Positions 1-8,430 of a stretch of 32,332 nucleotides of DNA are shown in pieces. The notes beneath the pieces are model-generated. The model was given only the letters and a program-made list of their open reading frames with translations, had not been told where the DNA came from and ran no database searches. Position numbers and translations under genes: made by a program. The stretch is taken from contig JBBRNO010000066.1 of the NCBI GenBank assembly GCA_038230275.1, positions 1 to 32,332 on the forward strand, read 5' to 3'. Each line of letters starts with the position of its first letter. Within the stretch, counting starts at the first letter, position 1. The stretch is from JANXXV01 sp038230275. Its GTDB lineage: Bacteria > Acidobacteriota > Terriglobia > Bryobacterales > Bryobacteraceae.

Positions 1-267
1 ATTCTTAGAAGCCTGTATGGATTTGACGAGAGTGCTATTCGCATGGCATTCACGAAATTACTTGGTCTTGAGAACGTACAGGCGGAGGATGAACCAGCGG
101 TGGCCAACGCGTTGGCGCTAACTCTACACGGATTGGAATTCGCGGACGCGATGCATTTGAGCAGCAGACCGCAATGTGCTGTCTTCGTCTCATTCGACAA
201 GGCTTTCATTCGACGCGCGAGGATTGCCGGAGTAAGTGGCATCTCCGCTATCACCGGCAGAGACTGA
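1..267 (+). CDS. PIN-domain protein (VapC-like toxin), C-terminal part
   Basis: The frame is open from the left edge of the window and ends at TGA 265-267, so the N-terminus lies outside. The visible 88 residues resemble the C-terminal half of a PIN-domain ribonuclease. There is an acidic residue in an EFADAMHL segment and another in VSFDKAF followed by an R-R-A-R stretch, which matches the later acidic metal-binding positions of VapC toxins. VapC proteins are usually single-domain Mg2+-dependent RNases paired with an upstream VapB antitoxin. The antitoxin would lie upstream of the window and cannot be seen. Whether the toxin is active cannot be judged without the first catalytic Asp. Confidence 0.7.
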   Translation: MLRSLYGFDESAIRMAFTKLLGLENVQAEDEPAVANALALTLHGLEFADAMHLSSRPQCAVFVSFDKAFIRRARIAGVSGISAITGRD

Positions 268-308
268 TCGCTTAGAGAGTCCCCATACCACCATCGATCA
301 TGAGTTCG

Positions 309-1122
309 CTACCAACGGTGAAGGCGGACTCTCAAGAGGAGTGACGTCCCGCAGGAATTGATGGGAGCGGTGCGCATCATTGTAGGGACCGGGCAGGTGC
401 ACCGCGCGGTGATAGTGGTAAAAGGGTGGCCGAAAAGTTCGGGTGCAAGGAAAAGCGAGGAAGCATTGAGTTGAAAACCCTGGCGGCGCGCATGATCAGG
501 TGAAATGGAATGTACGCATGGATCACCAGAGCCAGGACATCGATTTTGAATCCCCGGAGGCAGAGCAACAACACCTACCAGTATGTTTTGCAATTGAGAA
601 AGCCGTAGGCAACCGACTGTAAGCACTGCTTTGGTGAGCAGCGAACCGGGCGGCCGATCGGCGTCCAGAAAGGTTAGCACCAGGTAAATTAACTGGTCCA
701 CGGCGAACCACCCGGAGATAGCCTGCGACAACGGGATAGTGGGAGTACAGAACCCAAGTTGCCGACTGAAGCACGGCAAACAACGCGAGGTGGATTACGT
801 AGAAAGGCGCGATTCCGATCCACAATGCGAATGCGGCGAAGAAAGAATACGGAGCCACTACGAACTGCAACAGACTGCCGAACTTTGCCGCCGCGACAAC
901 GGTGCACGCGCGAACGGCGAACAGTGGGAATAGCTTAGCGCGACTGAAATAGCCGCGAGTACGCACCAATTTCCCAAGCTTCTGCTTCAGTTCGTCATAG
1001 CGCTTGTTGTAGGCGTCGATGACGCTCCGTTTGAAGAAATGTGGCGTGACGATAGTGCTGCCGCCACCCTCACCATTCTGGGATTGTCGTATGCCGCGGT
1101 TACTTCCGCGAGTAGCTTCCAA
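309..1122 (-). pseudogene. Frameshifted remnant of a multi-pass membrane protein, possibly polysaccharide-related
   Basis: On the minus strand one frame (about 1050 down to 730) reads as a plausible protein: a Lys/Arg-rich segment (YNKRYDELKQKLGKLVRTRG) followed by two or three hydrophobic segments. Coherent membrane-protein sequence then continues in a different frame (about 735 down to 590, with VDQLIYLVLTFLDAD and LRLSQLQNILVG). A third frame looks protein-like near 575-480. At least one frameshift, near 725, is needed to join them. The remnant lies just downstream of the glycosyltransferase in the same direction. The topology is reminiscent of the C-terminal membrane part of an integral-membrane glycosyltransferase, but this is a guess. 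No intact start or stop can be assigned, and 268-308 holds nothing recognisable. Confidence 0.4.
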
Positions 1123-1210
1123 CCGTTGCCGGGGAGGAAGCGGAACAGGGGGCGTTGGGCGTCGATCACGTTACTGATGGTTTGCTTTATTCCGCGCACG
1201 GCGCTGGAAT

Positions 1211-2410
1211 TCAACGAAGAGACGGACCGGCTTCCAGAATCTGTTCGAAGCAACGGGAAACGCTGTCCCAGGAGAATCGAGTGGAAACCATGTTCCAGGC
1301 CGCATCCGCGATCTTGTCGCGGAGCCTGTCATCTGCCAGCAACTCCAGGCATTCATTGGCAAAGGCTGCCGGAGTGTCGGCCAGGCGGATGTCATCTGGA
1401 GGATTGATTTCCAGGCCTTCCGCGCCGATGGTGGTGGATACTACAGGCACGCGCGCGGCCATGGACTCGTAGATTTTCAGCCGCGTTCCGCCGCCGATGC
1501 GGAGCGGCACTACCGATAGCTTTGAGCCCCAGACGTGCGGACGAATGTCTGGGACGGTCCCGGTTACGACGATGCGCGGGTCCTGTTTTCCCAATTCGAC
1601 GATCTCGGGCGGCGGGGTGCGTCCCACGATGGCCAGCGTAGTTTCCGGACGTTTGCGATGGATCAGCGGCAAGATCTCGCGGACAAAATAGAGCATACCG
1701 TCTACGTTGGGCAGCCAGTCCATGGAGCCGATGAAGACCAGATCCGTGGCGGGCGCCGTGGCATTAGTTGGCGTGAAGTATTCCATATTTACGCCGGTGG
1801 GGATTTCGGAAACTCGGGTCACACCGAACAGTTTTCGCATCTCGTCCGCGTCGATGGCGGAGACGGCTACGACGTGTCCGGAGGCGCGCGATACACGGCG
1901 CTCGTACTCAAACATGCGCTCCGCCTGCAGGCGGAAGTAGAGGCGGCGGGCGGGGTCGGTGGCATGTTCCACATGACGCCTCCAGATGACGGTTTCCACA
2001 TTGTGCTGGAAGAACACCGCTTGTTCCAGACGTGGAAAATAGGCCGTCGGCGCCAGGTGATCGACTACCGCTTTGTCGAAGCCTTCGGTGCGAATCAGGT
2101 TCTCCAGGAACGCACTCATGCCCGGTGGATGGAAGCGGCTGACCGCTACCGGCACCGGGGAAAACACTCCTTTGATCAGTTGCGCGAAGAAGCCGGGAGA
2201 TCGCTTGTCCAGGATTTTGTGCTGATAAGGATAGCTGCGCGTGGAATATTCGCAACTGCGCCGCGGGCCTTCCGGATGCGCCGGGTTTTCGATGGCTACG
2301 TAGTGAATTTCATGGCGGCTGTGCAAGTGCCGCAACATTTCCAACGTACGAATCTGGCCCCCCTTGGTGGTGGGGTGCATGAAATTGGTGTTGACCCAGA
2401 GAATCTTCAT
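1211..2410 (-). CDS. Glycosyltransferase family 4 (GT-B fold)
   Basis: A 399-residue cytosolic enzyme predicted to transfer a sugar from a nucleotide sugar onto a growing glycan. The N-terminus (MKILWVNTNF..TKGGQIRTLEML) is the typical acceptor-side Rossmann start with a glycine-rich loop. The C-terminal half has SEIPTGV, then VVPLRIGGGTRLKIYESMAA, the donor-binding signature with the conserved Glu, followed by VPVVST..GAEGL. The length is normal for GT4. Its ATG overlaps the stop of the upstream amidotransferase gene by 4 bp (ATGA, 2407-2410), so the two are translationally coupled. It belongs to a three-gene surface-polysaccharide operon. Donor and acceptor sugars cannot be inferred. Confidence 0.9.
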   Translation of the reverse strand: MKILWVNTNFMHPTTKGGQIRTLEMLRHLHSRHEIHYVAIENPAHPEGPRRSCEYSTRSYPYQHKILDKRSPGFFAQLIKGVFSPVPVAVSRFHPPGMSAFLENLIRTEGFDKAVVDHLAPTAYFPRLEQAVFFQHNVETVIWRRHVEHATDPARRLYFRLQAERMFEYERRVSRASGHVVAVSAIDADEMRKLFGVTRVSEIPTGVNMEYFTPTNATAPATDLVFIGSMDWLPNVDGMLYFVREILPLIHRKRPETTLAIVGRTPPPEIVELGKQDPRIVVTGTVPDIRPHVWGSKLSVVPLRIGGGTRLKIYESMAARVPVVSTTIGAEGLEINPPDDIRLADTPAAFANECLELLADDRLRDKIADAAWNMVSTRFSWDSVSRCFEQILEAGPSLR

Positions 2411-4308
2411 CGGGCGAGAATGGTCTCACCGGCCAGAAGAGGTTCATGACGGCCACGGCGGCCGGTGATGAAGATATCGCCCCAGAGTTGGAAGTTCAAC
2501 AAGCGCCACAGACGATCGGTGCAGTCCTCCTGCCCCGATCGCTGGCGTTCCAGCAGCGACTCCAGTTCCTTGCGATCGATGTAGGGCGCCAGGATTCCTT
2601 CCGGATCGCGCAGGATGCTGAATAGATTTTCCGATTTTGCATCCTGCAGCCAGCTGCGCAGCGGCGTGGGGAAGCCCATTTTTTTGCGGTAGATGATGTC
2701 GTGCGGCAACAGGTCTTCGATGGCGCGCTTGAGGATGAACTTCCCTTCCCCGTCGCGGAGTTTCATGTGATCGGGAACGCCGGCGGCGAATTCCACGAAA
2801 GTATGATCCAGAAACGGAACGCGGCTCTCGATGGAGTTAGCCATCGACATCTGATCCTGTTTCATCAGCAGCTCCACGAGGTAAGTCTTCTGATCGGCGT
2901 ACAGCATCCGCGGCAGCAGGCGGCTCTTGGGATCGCTATTCCAATAGTGCAGGAAGTTGTCGTAGGCGGCGGGCTCGCGCGAAAACGCGGAGTAGAAATT
3001 ATCGAGGTAAAGCGAACGGATATCCGACGACCGGCCCACGAACGTGTGTTGCAGTTTGCGGCGCAGGGAGGCGGACAGTAACGTGGAAACGCCGATCTGA
3101 TTGCGGATCCAGCCGCGCAGGGCGGCGGGAAGAACATCGTAGGATTGCGCCCATTTTTCATTCCATCCATAAGTGCGGTAGCGCGCGTAGCCGGCGAATA
3201 GTTCGTCACTGCCTTCGCCGGTAAGCACCACCTTCACTTGTTCGGCAGCCAGCTTCGAAACGAAGTGCAGAGACACGCTGGAAGGCCAGGTGATGGGTTC
3301 GTCTTCGTGCCAGATCAGATTTGGGAGGGCGTTAAAGAAGTCCTCCATTCCGATGACGATTTCATTGTGTTCGGTACCGATGCTTTTGGCGACCTGCCGG
3401 GCGTAGCTGAGTTCGCTGTATTGGACCTCGTTGTATCCCACGGCGAAGGTTTTTACCGGCCCGGTGACCATGCGCTTCATCAAGGCAGCGATGGCGCTGG
3501 AATCCACGCCGCCGGAGAGGAACATGCCCAGGGGAACGTCGCTCATCAGGCGCATGCGGACGGTCTCTTCCAGCCGCTGGCGGCATTCGTGGATCCAATC
3601 GGCATCGTCGCGCTTCTCAGGTTGGCCGGGTCTGGGCACGTCCCAGTACTGGTGAATCCGCAGCACCCCGGTATCCACCTGCAAGGTGAGATGGTGGCCC
3701 GGCATCAGCTTGCGAATACCGGCAAACATCGTCTTTTCGCTACTGATGTAACCGAAGGCGAGGTACTCGGGAACAGTGGACTCATCCAGCGCCGGCGAGA
3801 TTCCGGGATAGAACAGCAGCGCTTTGATTTCCGAGGCGAAGACTAGTCTGCGGCCGTCCCAGTGGTAATAGAAAGGCTTGATACCCAGGCGGTCACGGGC
3901 GCAGAAAAGCGTGCGGGTGTTCTTGTTCCAGATGGCGAATGCGAACATGCCGCGGAAATGATGGACGCAATCCGGCCCGTATTGCTCATAGGCGTGGAGA
4001 ATGGTTTCGGTATCACAATGGCTGGTGTAGCGATGGCCGGCGGCTTCCAGGTCCGGGCGGAGATCGGCGTGGTTGAAAAGCTCGCCGTTGTAGATGATCC
4101 AGAGACTGCCGTCCTCGTTGGTCATCGGCTGATGGCCGGCGGAGATGTCGATAATAGCAAGGCGGCGGTGGCCCAGCGAGGCGCAAGAATCGTTGTAAAA
4201 ACGATTGTCGTCCGGTCCACGATGGGCGATGGCCGCGGTCATGCGCCGGACGACTGAGCCCGAATCGGGAATTGGCATTGCACCGGCGAATCCGGCGATT
4301 CCACACAT
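2407..4308 (-). CDS. Asparagine synthase-like glutamine amidotransferase
   Basis: 633 residues with the class II glutamine amidotransferase layout. Met-Cys-Gly-Ile at the start supplies the N-terminal Cys2 nucleophile after Met removal. Then come HRGPDD (about 29-34), NGELFN (about 74-79) and the ammonia-producing domain, followed by the ATP-binding synthetase domain with the PP-loop SGGVDSS at 265-271 and a second LTGEGSDELFAGY signature. All expected catalytic motifs are present. Family members either make asparagine or amidate sugars and other acids in polysaccharide and exosortase-type clusters. The flanking ligase-like gene and glycosyltransferase favour the second role here. It lies 3 bp downstream of the O-antigen ligase-like gene and overlaps the glycosyltransferase start by 4 bp. 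Confidence 0.92.
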   Translation of the reverse strand: MCGIAGFAGAMPIPDSGSVVRRMTAAIAHRGPDDNRFYNDSCASLGHRRLAIIDISAGHQPMTNEDGSLWIIYNGELFNHADLRPDLEAAGHRYTSHCDTETILHAYEQYGPDCVHHFRGMFAFAIWNKNTRTLFCARDRLGIKPFYYHWDGRRLVFASEIKALLFYPGISPALDESTVPEYLAFGYISSEKTMFAGIRKLMPGHHLTLQVDTGVLRIHQYWDVPRPGQPEKRDDADWIHECRQRLEETVRMRLMSDVPLGMFLSGGVDSSAIAALMKRMVTGPVKTFAVGYNEVQYSELSYARQVAKSIGTEHNEIVIGMEDFFNALPNLIWHEDEPITWPSSVSLHFVSKLAAEQVKVVLTGEGSDELFAGYARYRTYGWNEKWAQSYDVLPAALRGWIRNQIGVSTLLSASLRRKLQHTFVGRSSDIRSLYLDNFYSAFSREPAAYDNFLHYWNSDPKSRLLPRMLYADQKTYLVELLMKQDQMSMANSIESRVPFLDHTFVEFAAGVPDHMKLRDGEGKFILKRAIEDLLPHDIIYRKKMGFPTPLRSWLQDAKSENLFSILRDPEGILAPYIDRKELESLLERQRSGQEDCTDRLWRLLNFQLWGDIFITGRRGRHEPLLAGETILAR

Positions 4309-4311
4309 ACC

Positions 4312-5718
4312 CTAGGTCCTTTGCCAGCCGGCGTTCTGAAGTCTGGGGACCGAAGGGACAGGGCGGATGGCATTCGACGATTCTTCGAGTGGCAGCGGCA
4401 TGCCGGCCGCCTGTTGCACTAGTTCCTCTTGAACCGACATGTAGAGTGCGGTGCAAAGGCCTGCAATCGCCGGCAATAAAGACTGGTAGGCGACGCTGGA
4501 AAAGAGCGCGGTGGCACAGTAGGCGACCAGCGTCATGCGAAGACACACGGCGGTATTGCCAATGTTCTGCCAGCGATTTCCCCGGCGGGTCTTACTTACT
4601 CTAGCCACTGCAGCCGTTGCCTTGAAGCAGCTAACCAGAACCGCGAGAAAGAGGATCAGGCCTGGAAAGCCCAATTCGCTGGAGACCTGAGTGTAGGAAT
4701 TGTGGCTCATCAGGAAGGTTGTGCGCTTGCCTTGCTGCCGCAGATCGTCTTCCACCGCTTCGGCGAACATTCCGGGTCCGACTCCGAAGATGGGGTTCTT
4801 TATCGTCATCTCGACGCTAGTTCTGAGAACTCGTTGCCGGGCCTCGGAGGAAGCGACGGCGATCTCGGTCAGATCCCTGCTGCCAGCGGAGACTTCGTCC
4901 GCTGACTCACTCGAAAAGAGGGTGGTGTACCGGTTGCGCAGACCAGCGGGCACGATCACCAGCGCGACTACAAGCAGAAACATGGAGAGTGCCAAAATGG
5001 CGATGCGGTCCGTCATGCTTCCGCGCATGAAGACGAAGAACAGCATGGCCAGAAAGCCGAAGATGGCTCCGCGCGAACCAGTTTTCAGTAGTACGAAGAA
5101 CACCAGGCCGCTGAGCAGAACTGGTGGAATCTTGAAAAGCACATTCTGCGTGGAATCTTTCACCATCAACCATAGAAACGGCAGTCCGATGAGCATGATC
5201 TGCGCCAAATCGTTTGGATTTTGAAATTTCCCCTCGCTCAAAAACAAGCGGCCGGTGGAACTATTGCCCAGGGTGAGCGCCAGAACCGCCAGGGTGAGCA
5301 CGGAGAAACCGAGCACTTTGATGGCACGCAGCGTTTGATCGTAGGTAGCGATCAAGCCAACAATGCAAATATAAACCAGAAAGGCTTTGAGCCAACCCTG
5401 AAAAACGATGATACTGCCCCCACGCCAGAAGCTGAAGGGAATCGCAATACCCATCCAGGCAGTGAAGGCCAGGAAGTAGCGGCCAATCTTATGCTGCCAA
5501 ACGCGAAGAATTCCACCGCTAAATACGGTGGCCGCCAACACGAGGCAAGAGACGGTGAATGGAATTTGCAGCGACGACAGCACCACGTCAAACGTCCGGC
5601 TGAAGAGGATGAACAGGAACGCCAGCAGAATGACAAAGCCAATCGACTGGAATGGGTTACCGACGCTGATAACGTTCGGGAACGGCGTTGATCGCGCAAC
5701 GTTCTGGTGCGGTGTCAT
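4312..5718 (-). CDS. O-antigen ligase/polymerase-like membrane protein (Wzy/WaaL type)
   Basis: 468 residues with about ten or more hydrophobic segments and a large loop before the last ones. The loop region contains NPIFGVGPGMF..H-NSYTQVSSELGFPGLILFL, the hallmark of the O-antigen ligase domain family (PF04932), including the conserved H-N-x-Y-x-x-x-x-x-E-x-G pattern. These inner-membrane proteins polymerise or ligate undecaprenyl-linked glycans on the periplasmic side. The start ATG at 5718 begins an operon with the amidotransferase and the GT4 gene. Ligase and polymerase members cannot be told apart by sequence alone. Confidence 0.85.
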   Translation of the reverse strand: MTPHQNVARSTPFPNVISVGNPFQSIGFVILLAFLFILFSRTFDVVLSSLQIPFTVSCLVLAATVFSGGILRVWQHKIGRYFLAFTAWMGIAIPFSFWRGGSIIVFQGWLKAFLVYICIVGLIATYDQTLRAIKVLGFSVLTLAVLALTLGNSSTGRLFLSEGKFQNPNDLAQIMLIGLPFLWLMVKDSTQNVLFKIPPVLLSGLVFFVLLKTGSRGAIFGFLAMLFFVFMRGSMTDRIAILALSMFLLVVALVIVPAGLRNRYTTLFSSESADEVSAGSRDLTEIAVASSEARQRVLRTSVEMTIKNPIFGVGPGMFAEAVEDDLRQQGKRTTFLMSHNSYTQVSSELGFPGLILFLAVLVSCFKATAAVARVSKTRRGNRWQNIGNTAVCLRMTLVAYCATALFSSVAYQSLLPAIAGLCTALYMSVQEELVQQAAGMPLPLEESSNAIRPVPSVPRLQNAGWQRT

Positions 5719-5751
5719 CCTCTCCCATTCTAAAACAACTGCCCGGGGCGC

Positions 5752-6804
5752 TCAGATAGTAGGCTTGGACAGACGTTGCAGCGGTTTACGCCCGGAGAGC
5801 AGAATGGCTTCGGTGATCAGATCCTCGTCCGAGAGCGATTGATATCTTGGCAGCAATCGGGGGCGCATGGCCTGATAGGACTGTAGACTTTCTTCGGTAT
5901 AATCGACGCCTTTCACCAGCTTCAGCTTATACTCGTCCATCTCCTTCCCATTCGCCGCCATCGCGATATGGATGGTGGAATCGTAACCGAGATCAGCCAT
6001 TTTGCCGCGGTAATAATCTACCAACCGGCGATTCGGCTGGCCGCTGGACTGGGTCATGAAGCGATAAACAGAATCGGGAATGGTTAGAAATTCCAAGCGG
6101 TGAAATCCATGCTTGTGAAACATCTCGTAATCGCGGAGATCAATCTTGTGGATGGTGTAGCCGCCCGGGGCCAGCAGCCTGTCCATCTTCGTAAACGCGA
6201 GATCGGTATCGTAGATCTCTTCCAGAACGGCAGCCGAGACAATGACATCAAACGAACCCGGGGCGAAAAGGCTATCGGTTTCTTCAATCCCCTTTCCGTA
6301 AATCCACTCAAACCGTTTGGGATCTAATTTGACGGTGGTATCCAGATTCACCGCCTGGTCGAAGCGAACCTGATCCTCCGGCGGCAGAGTCGCCCGGAGC
6401 GCTCGATACAGGCGGAGATGCACCGGGCCGTCCGGATAATGAACAAACTTGTCGAGACAAACTACCCGCCTGGCGCCCGCCGCTAAGAATCTCAAAGCGA
6501 CGCCGATGTTGTCTCCCGGGCCGATTTCGAGGACGGCCTTATCTTTTAGTCCCGCGCGGGTAAGGCCAGAATACTTAAGATAACGTTCGAAGGTGCGATC
6601 AATCTGCCGCAAGTCGACGAGATCGGCGTCAACGACAGGTTCGCCACCGATCTGGTCGGATTTCAAGTGCAACCGGCGAAGGCCATCCTGATATATGTTC
6701 GTCCCGACTATAAACCATTTCGACTTCTTGGCAATTGGCTTCCAGAGTGGAAAGGCGAGAAGTGCCAGAACCAGTAGGCCCACCACGGCCAACAATTTCT
6801 TCAT
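5752..6804 (-). CDS. Membrane-anchored class I SAM-dependent methyltransferase
   Basis: 350 residues starting at ATG 6804; the open frame extends further upstream but that part overlaps the permease gene. Residues 1-21 (Lys-Lys followed by a Leu/Val/Ala run) form an uncleaved signal anchor. Motif I is VLEIGPGDN at about 91-99, followed by an acidic CLDKF loop and a later FDVIVSAAVLEEIYD, which is motif II/III-like and typical of the Methyltransf_11 fold. The substrate is unknown. The start lies 8 bp after the stop of the amino-acid permease, so the two are probably co-transcribed and translationally linked. A soluble-type methyltransferase behind an N-terminal anchor is unusual; the domain could sit on the cytoplasmic face, acting on a lipid or a membrane-associated substrate. 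Confidence 0.8.
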   Translation of the reverse strand: MKKLLAVVGLLVLALLAFPLWKPIAKKSKWFIVGTNIYQDGLRRLHLKSDQIGGEPVVDADLVDLRQIDRTFERYLKYSGLTRAGLKDKAVLEIGPGDNIGVALRFLAAGARRVVCLDKFVHYPDGPVHLRLYRALRATLPPEDQVRFDQAVNLDTTVKLDPKRFEWIYGKGIEETDSLFAPGSFDVIVSAAVLEEIYDTDLAFTKMDRLLAPGGYTIHKIDLRDYEMFHKHGFHRLEFLTIPDSVYRFMTQSSGQPNRRLVDYYRGKMADLGYDSTIHIAMAANGKEMDEYKLKLVKGVDYTEESLQSYQAMRPRLLPRYQSLSDEDLITEAILLSGRKPLQRLSKPTI

Positions 6805-6812
6805 TTTTGCGG

Positions 6813-8249
6813 TCAATCTCCGGATTGCGTGGCCAGTTCCTTGACCCTGCGGGGGCCAGCCTTCGTCGCAACATTGAAGATGATAGCACCCAGTGCAATG
6901 GTTAGAATTGCGAGTCCAGACACCAGCGGTTTCATTTTCATACCGTAAATCGTCATCCAAACTCCTACCAGAATGAAGAGTGCGGGAATCAAGGGGTAGG
7001 CAAAGTTTACAGCGCCCAATTTTTTCCAATCGGGCCGGCGCCGCAGGCGAATCAGTGCAACAACGGCCATGACGGCAAAGAAATTGAGAGTGAACCCTAT
7101 GTAGATGATCAGACTGGGGAAGGGGGTCAACGTCATGAGAACGGCGCAAATCCCCTGCAGGACGATGGCAAATACGGGAGTGTGCCACTCGGGGTGAATT
7201 TTGGCGGCGGCCTTGAAGAATGCACCGTCCTTGGCCATGGCGTGGTAAACGCGGGGTCCGATGGTGACCATGGCGTTTACGGTCGACATGAGGGAAATTG
7301 CCATCAGGCCGCTGAAGATGCCGGCGATCTGCGGCCCGAACAATCGGGAGGCGGTTAGGGAGCCCACGGCAACCACGCCCTTCATCGATTCCAGCGGCGC
7401 GGCGTAGAGGAATACGACATTGAGACCCACATAAAGCGCCGCTACCAACGCGGTTCCCACGGCAAGCGCGATGGGCAGCGTCCGGGACGGGTTCTCGATT
7501 TCCTCGGCCACATAGGTAGCCGCGTTCCAACCGCTATAGGCAACGTAGATCCAGAACAGGCTGAAGGCGAATTGTTCCGGCAACGGCGTGGAACTCCAAC
7601 GCACCGCGGGCATGGAGAAGTTGTGCCAGTCGCCGTGACCAATGGTGAAGGCAAGCACGATAAACGCCAGTATCACCATAATCTTTATTCCGGTTAGCGC
7701 ATTCTGGATGCGGGCCACGCGAGCGACGCCGAAGCAGTTCAATGCGGTGAAAAGCAGCACCAGCACCGAGGCGGCCAACTGTGCTCCGCCCAGCTTGACG
7801 GCCCACTCGCCTGAGCCCAACACGAGTGCCGGATGGTCCTGTTTCAATGCGGGAAAGAAGTAGCCTAGATAATCTGAGAATGCCAGGGAAGCGGCAGCGA
7901 TGGGCGCGCAAAAGCCGGCGAAAAAGGAAACCCAGCCGCTCATGAATCCCCAGGTCGGCCCAAATGCCTGCGTGAGATAGAAATATTCGCCGCCCGATTT
8001 TGGAAAATTGACAGCCAGCTCCGAATAGCAGACGGCCCCGGCTAGGGCGCAAATCGCTCCGACCACCCAGATCCAGAGGACAAGTGACGGGGAACCAAGG
8101 TCGCCCGCTAGAAATCCGCTAGTGGTGAAGATGCCAGTACCCACCATGTTTGAAACCACAAGCGCTGTGGCACTGACGAGTCCCAACTGACGGAGTAGGG
8201 GTATCTGTTTCTGGTGGGACCCGGTCAGAGTGTTTTTTCTGGGGTCCAT
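6813..8249 (-). CDS. APC-family amino acid permease
   Basis: 478 residues with about twelve hydrophobic segments. The first segment contains SNMVGTGIFTTSG, the glycine-rich TM1 signature of the amino acid/polyamine/organocation family. It is followed by YSELAVNFPKSGGEYFYL, the conserved TM2-3 region of LAT-like members. The substrate is most likely an amino acid, with antiport or proton symport unresolved. No other Met occurs until inside TM1, so ATG 8249 is the only reasonable start. A perfect TATAAT lies 6 nt upstream of that ATG, with no room for a ribosome binding site, which suggests a leaderless transcript. The methyltransferase follows 8 bp downstream. Confidence 0.92.
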   Translation of the reverse strand: MDPRKNTLTGSHQKQIPLLRQLGLVSATALVVSNMVGTGIFTTSGFLAGDLGSPSLVLWIWVVGAICALAGAVCYSELAVNFPKSGGEYFYLTQAFGPTWGFMSGWVSFFAGFCAPIAAASLAFSDYLGYFFPALKQDHPALVLGSGEWAVKLGGAQLAASVLVLLFTALNCFGVARVARIQNALTGIKIMVILAFIVLAFTIGHGDWHNFSMPAVRWSSTPLPEQFAFSLFWIYVAYSGWNAATYVAEEIENPSRTLPIALAVGTALVAALYVGLNVVFLYAAPLESMKGVVAVGSLTASRLFGPQIAGIFSGLMAISLMSTVNAMVTIGPRVYHAMAKDGAFFKAAAKIHPEWHTPVFAIVLQGICAVLMTLTPFPSLIIYIGFTLNFFAVMAVVALIRLRRRPDWKKLGAVNFAYPLIPALFILVGVWMTIYGMKMKPLVSGLAILTIALGAIIFNVATKAGPRRVKELATQSGD

Positions 8250-8255
8250 CCACAG

Positions 8256-8261
8256 ATTATA
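8256..8261 (-). promoter_or_regulatory. Candidate -10 box of a leaderless promoter for the permease
   Basis: On the minus strand TATAAT occupies 8261-8256 and is followed by CTGTGG and then the ATG at 8249. With the usual 6-7 nt discriminator, transcription would begin at or next to the A of the start codon. The -35 region is weak (TTCGTA at 16 nt spacing). The assignment rests on the exact -10 consensus and its position. Confidence 0.4.
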
Positions 8262-8430
8262 GCCTGGAATAGAATTTACGAATTTGGCGGCTATGCGGCC
8301 GCTGGCCGGGTGGGTCTTTCCAGATACACGAAGCCAGACCCAGGATAAATACGATGATCGGCGGGTCCAGGATTCCAGTGTTTAGAAAAGGGAGCGGGAG
8401 TACACTGCGGCACGGTGACTCTTCTGGATT

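Noticed and set aside
1535..2449. 304-codon plus-strand open frame
   Set aside because: It is antisense to the glycosyltransferase, has no family features and shows composition typical of a shadow frame in GC-rich DNA.
6805..7530. N-terminal extension of the methyltransferase frame to 592 codons
   Set aside because: This part overlaps the permease gene in another frame and reads as Arg/His-rich nonsense; the signal anchor at 6804 is the true start.
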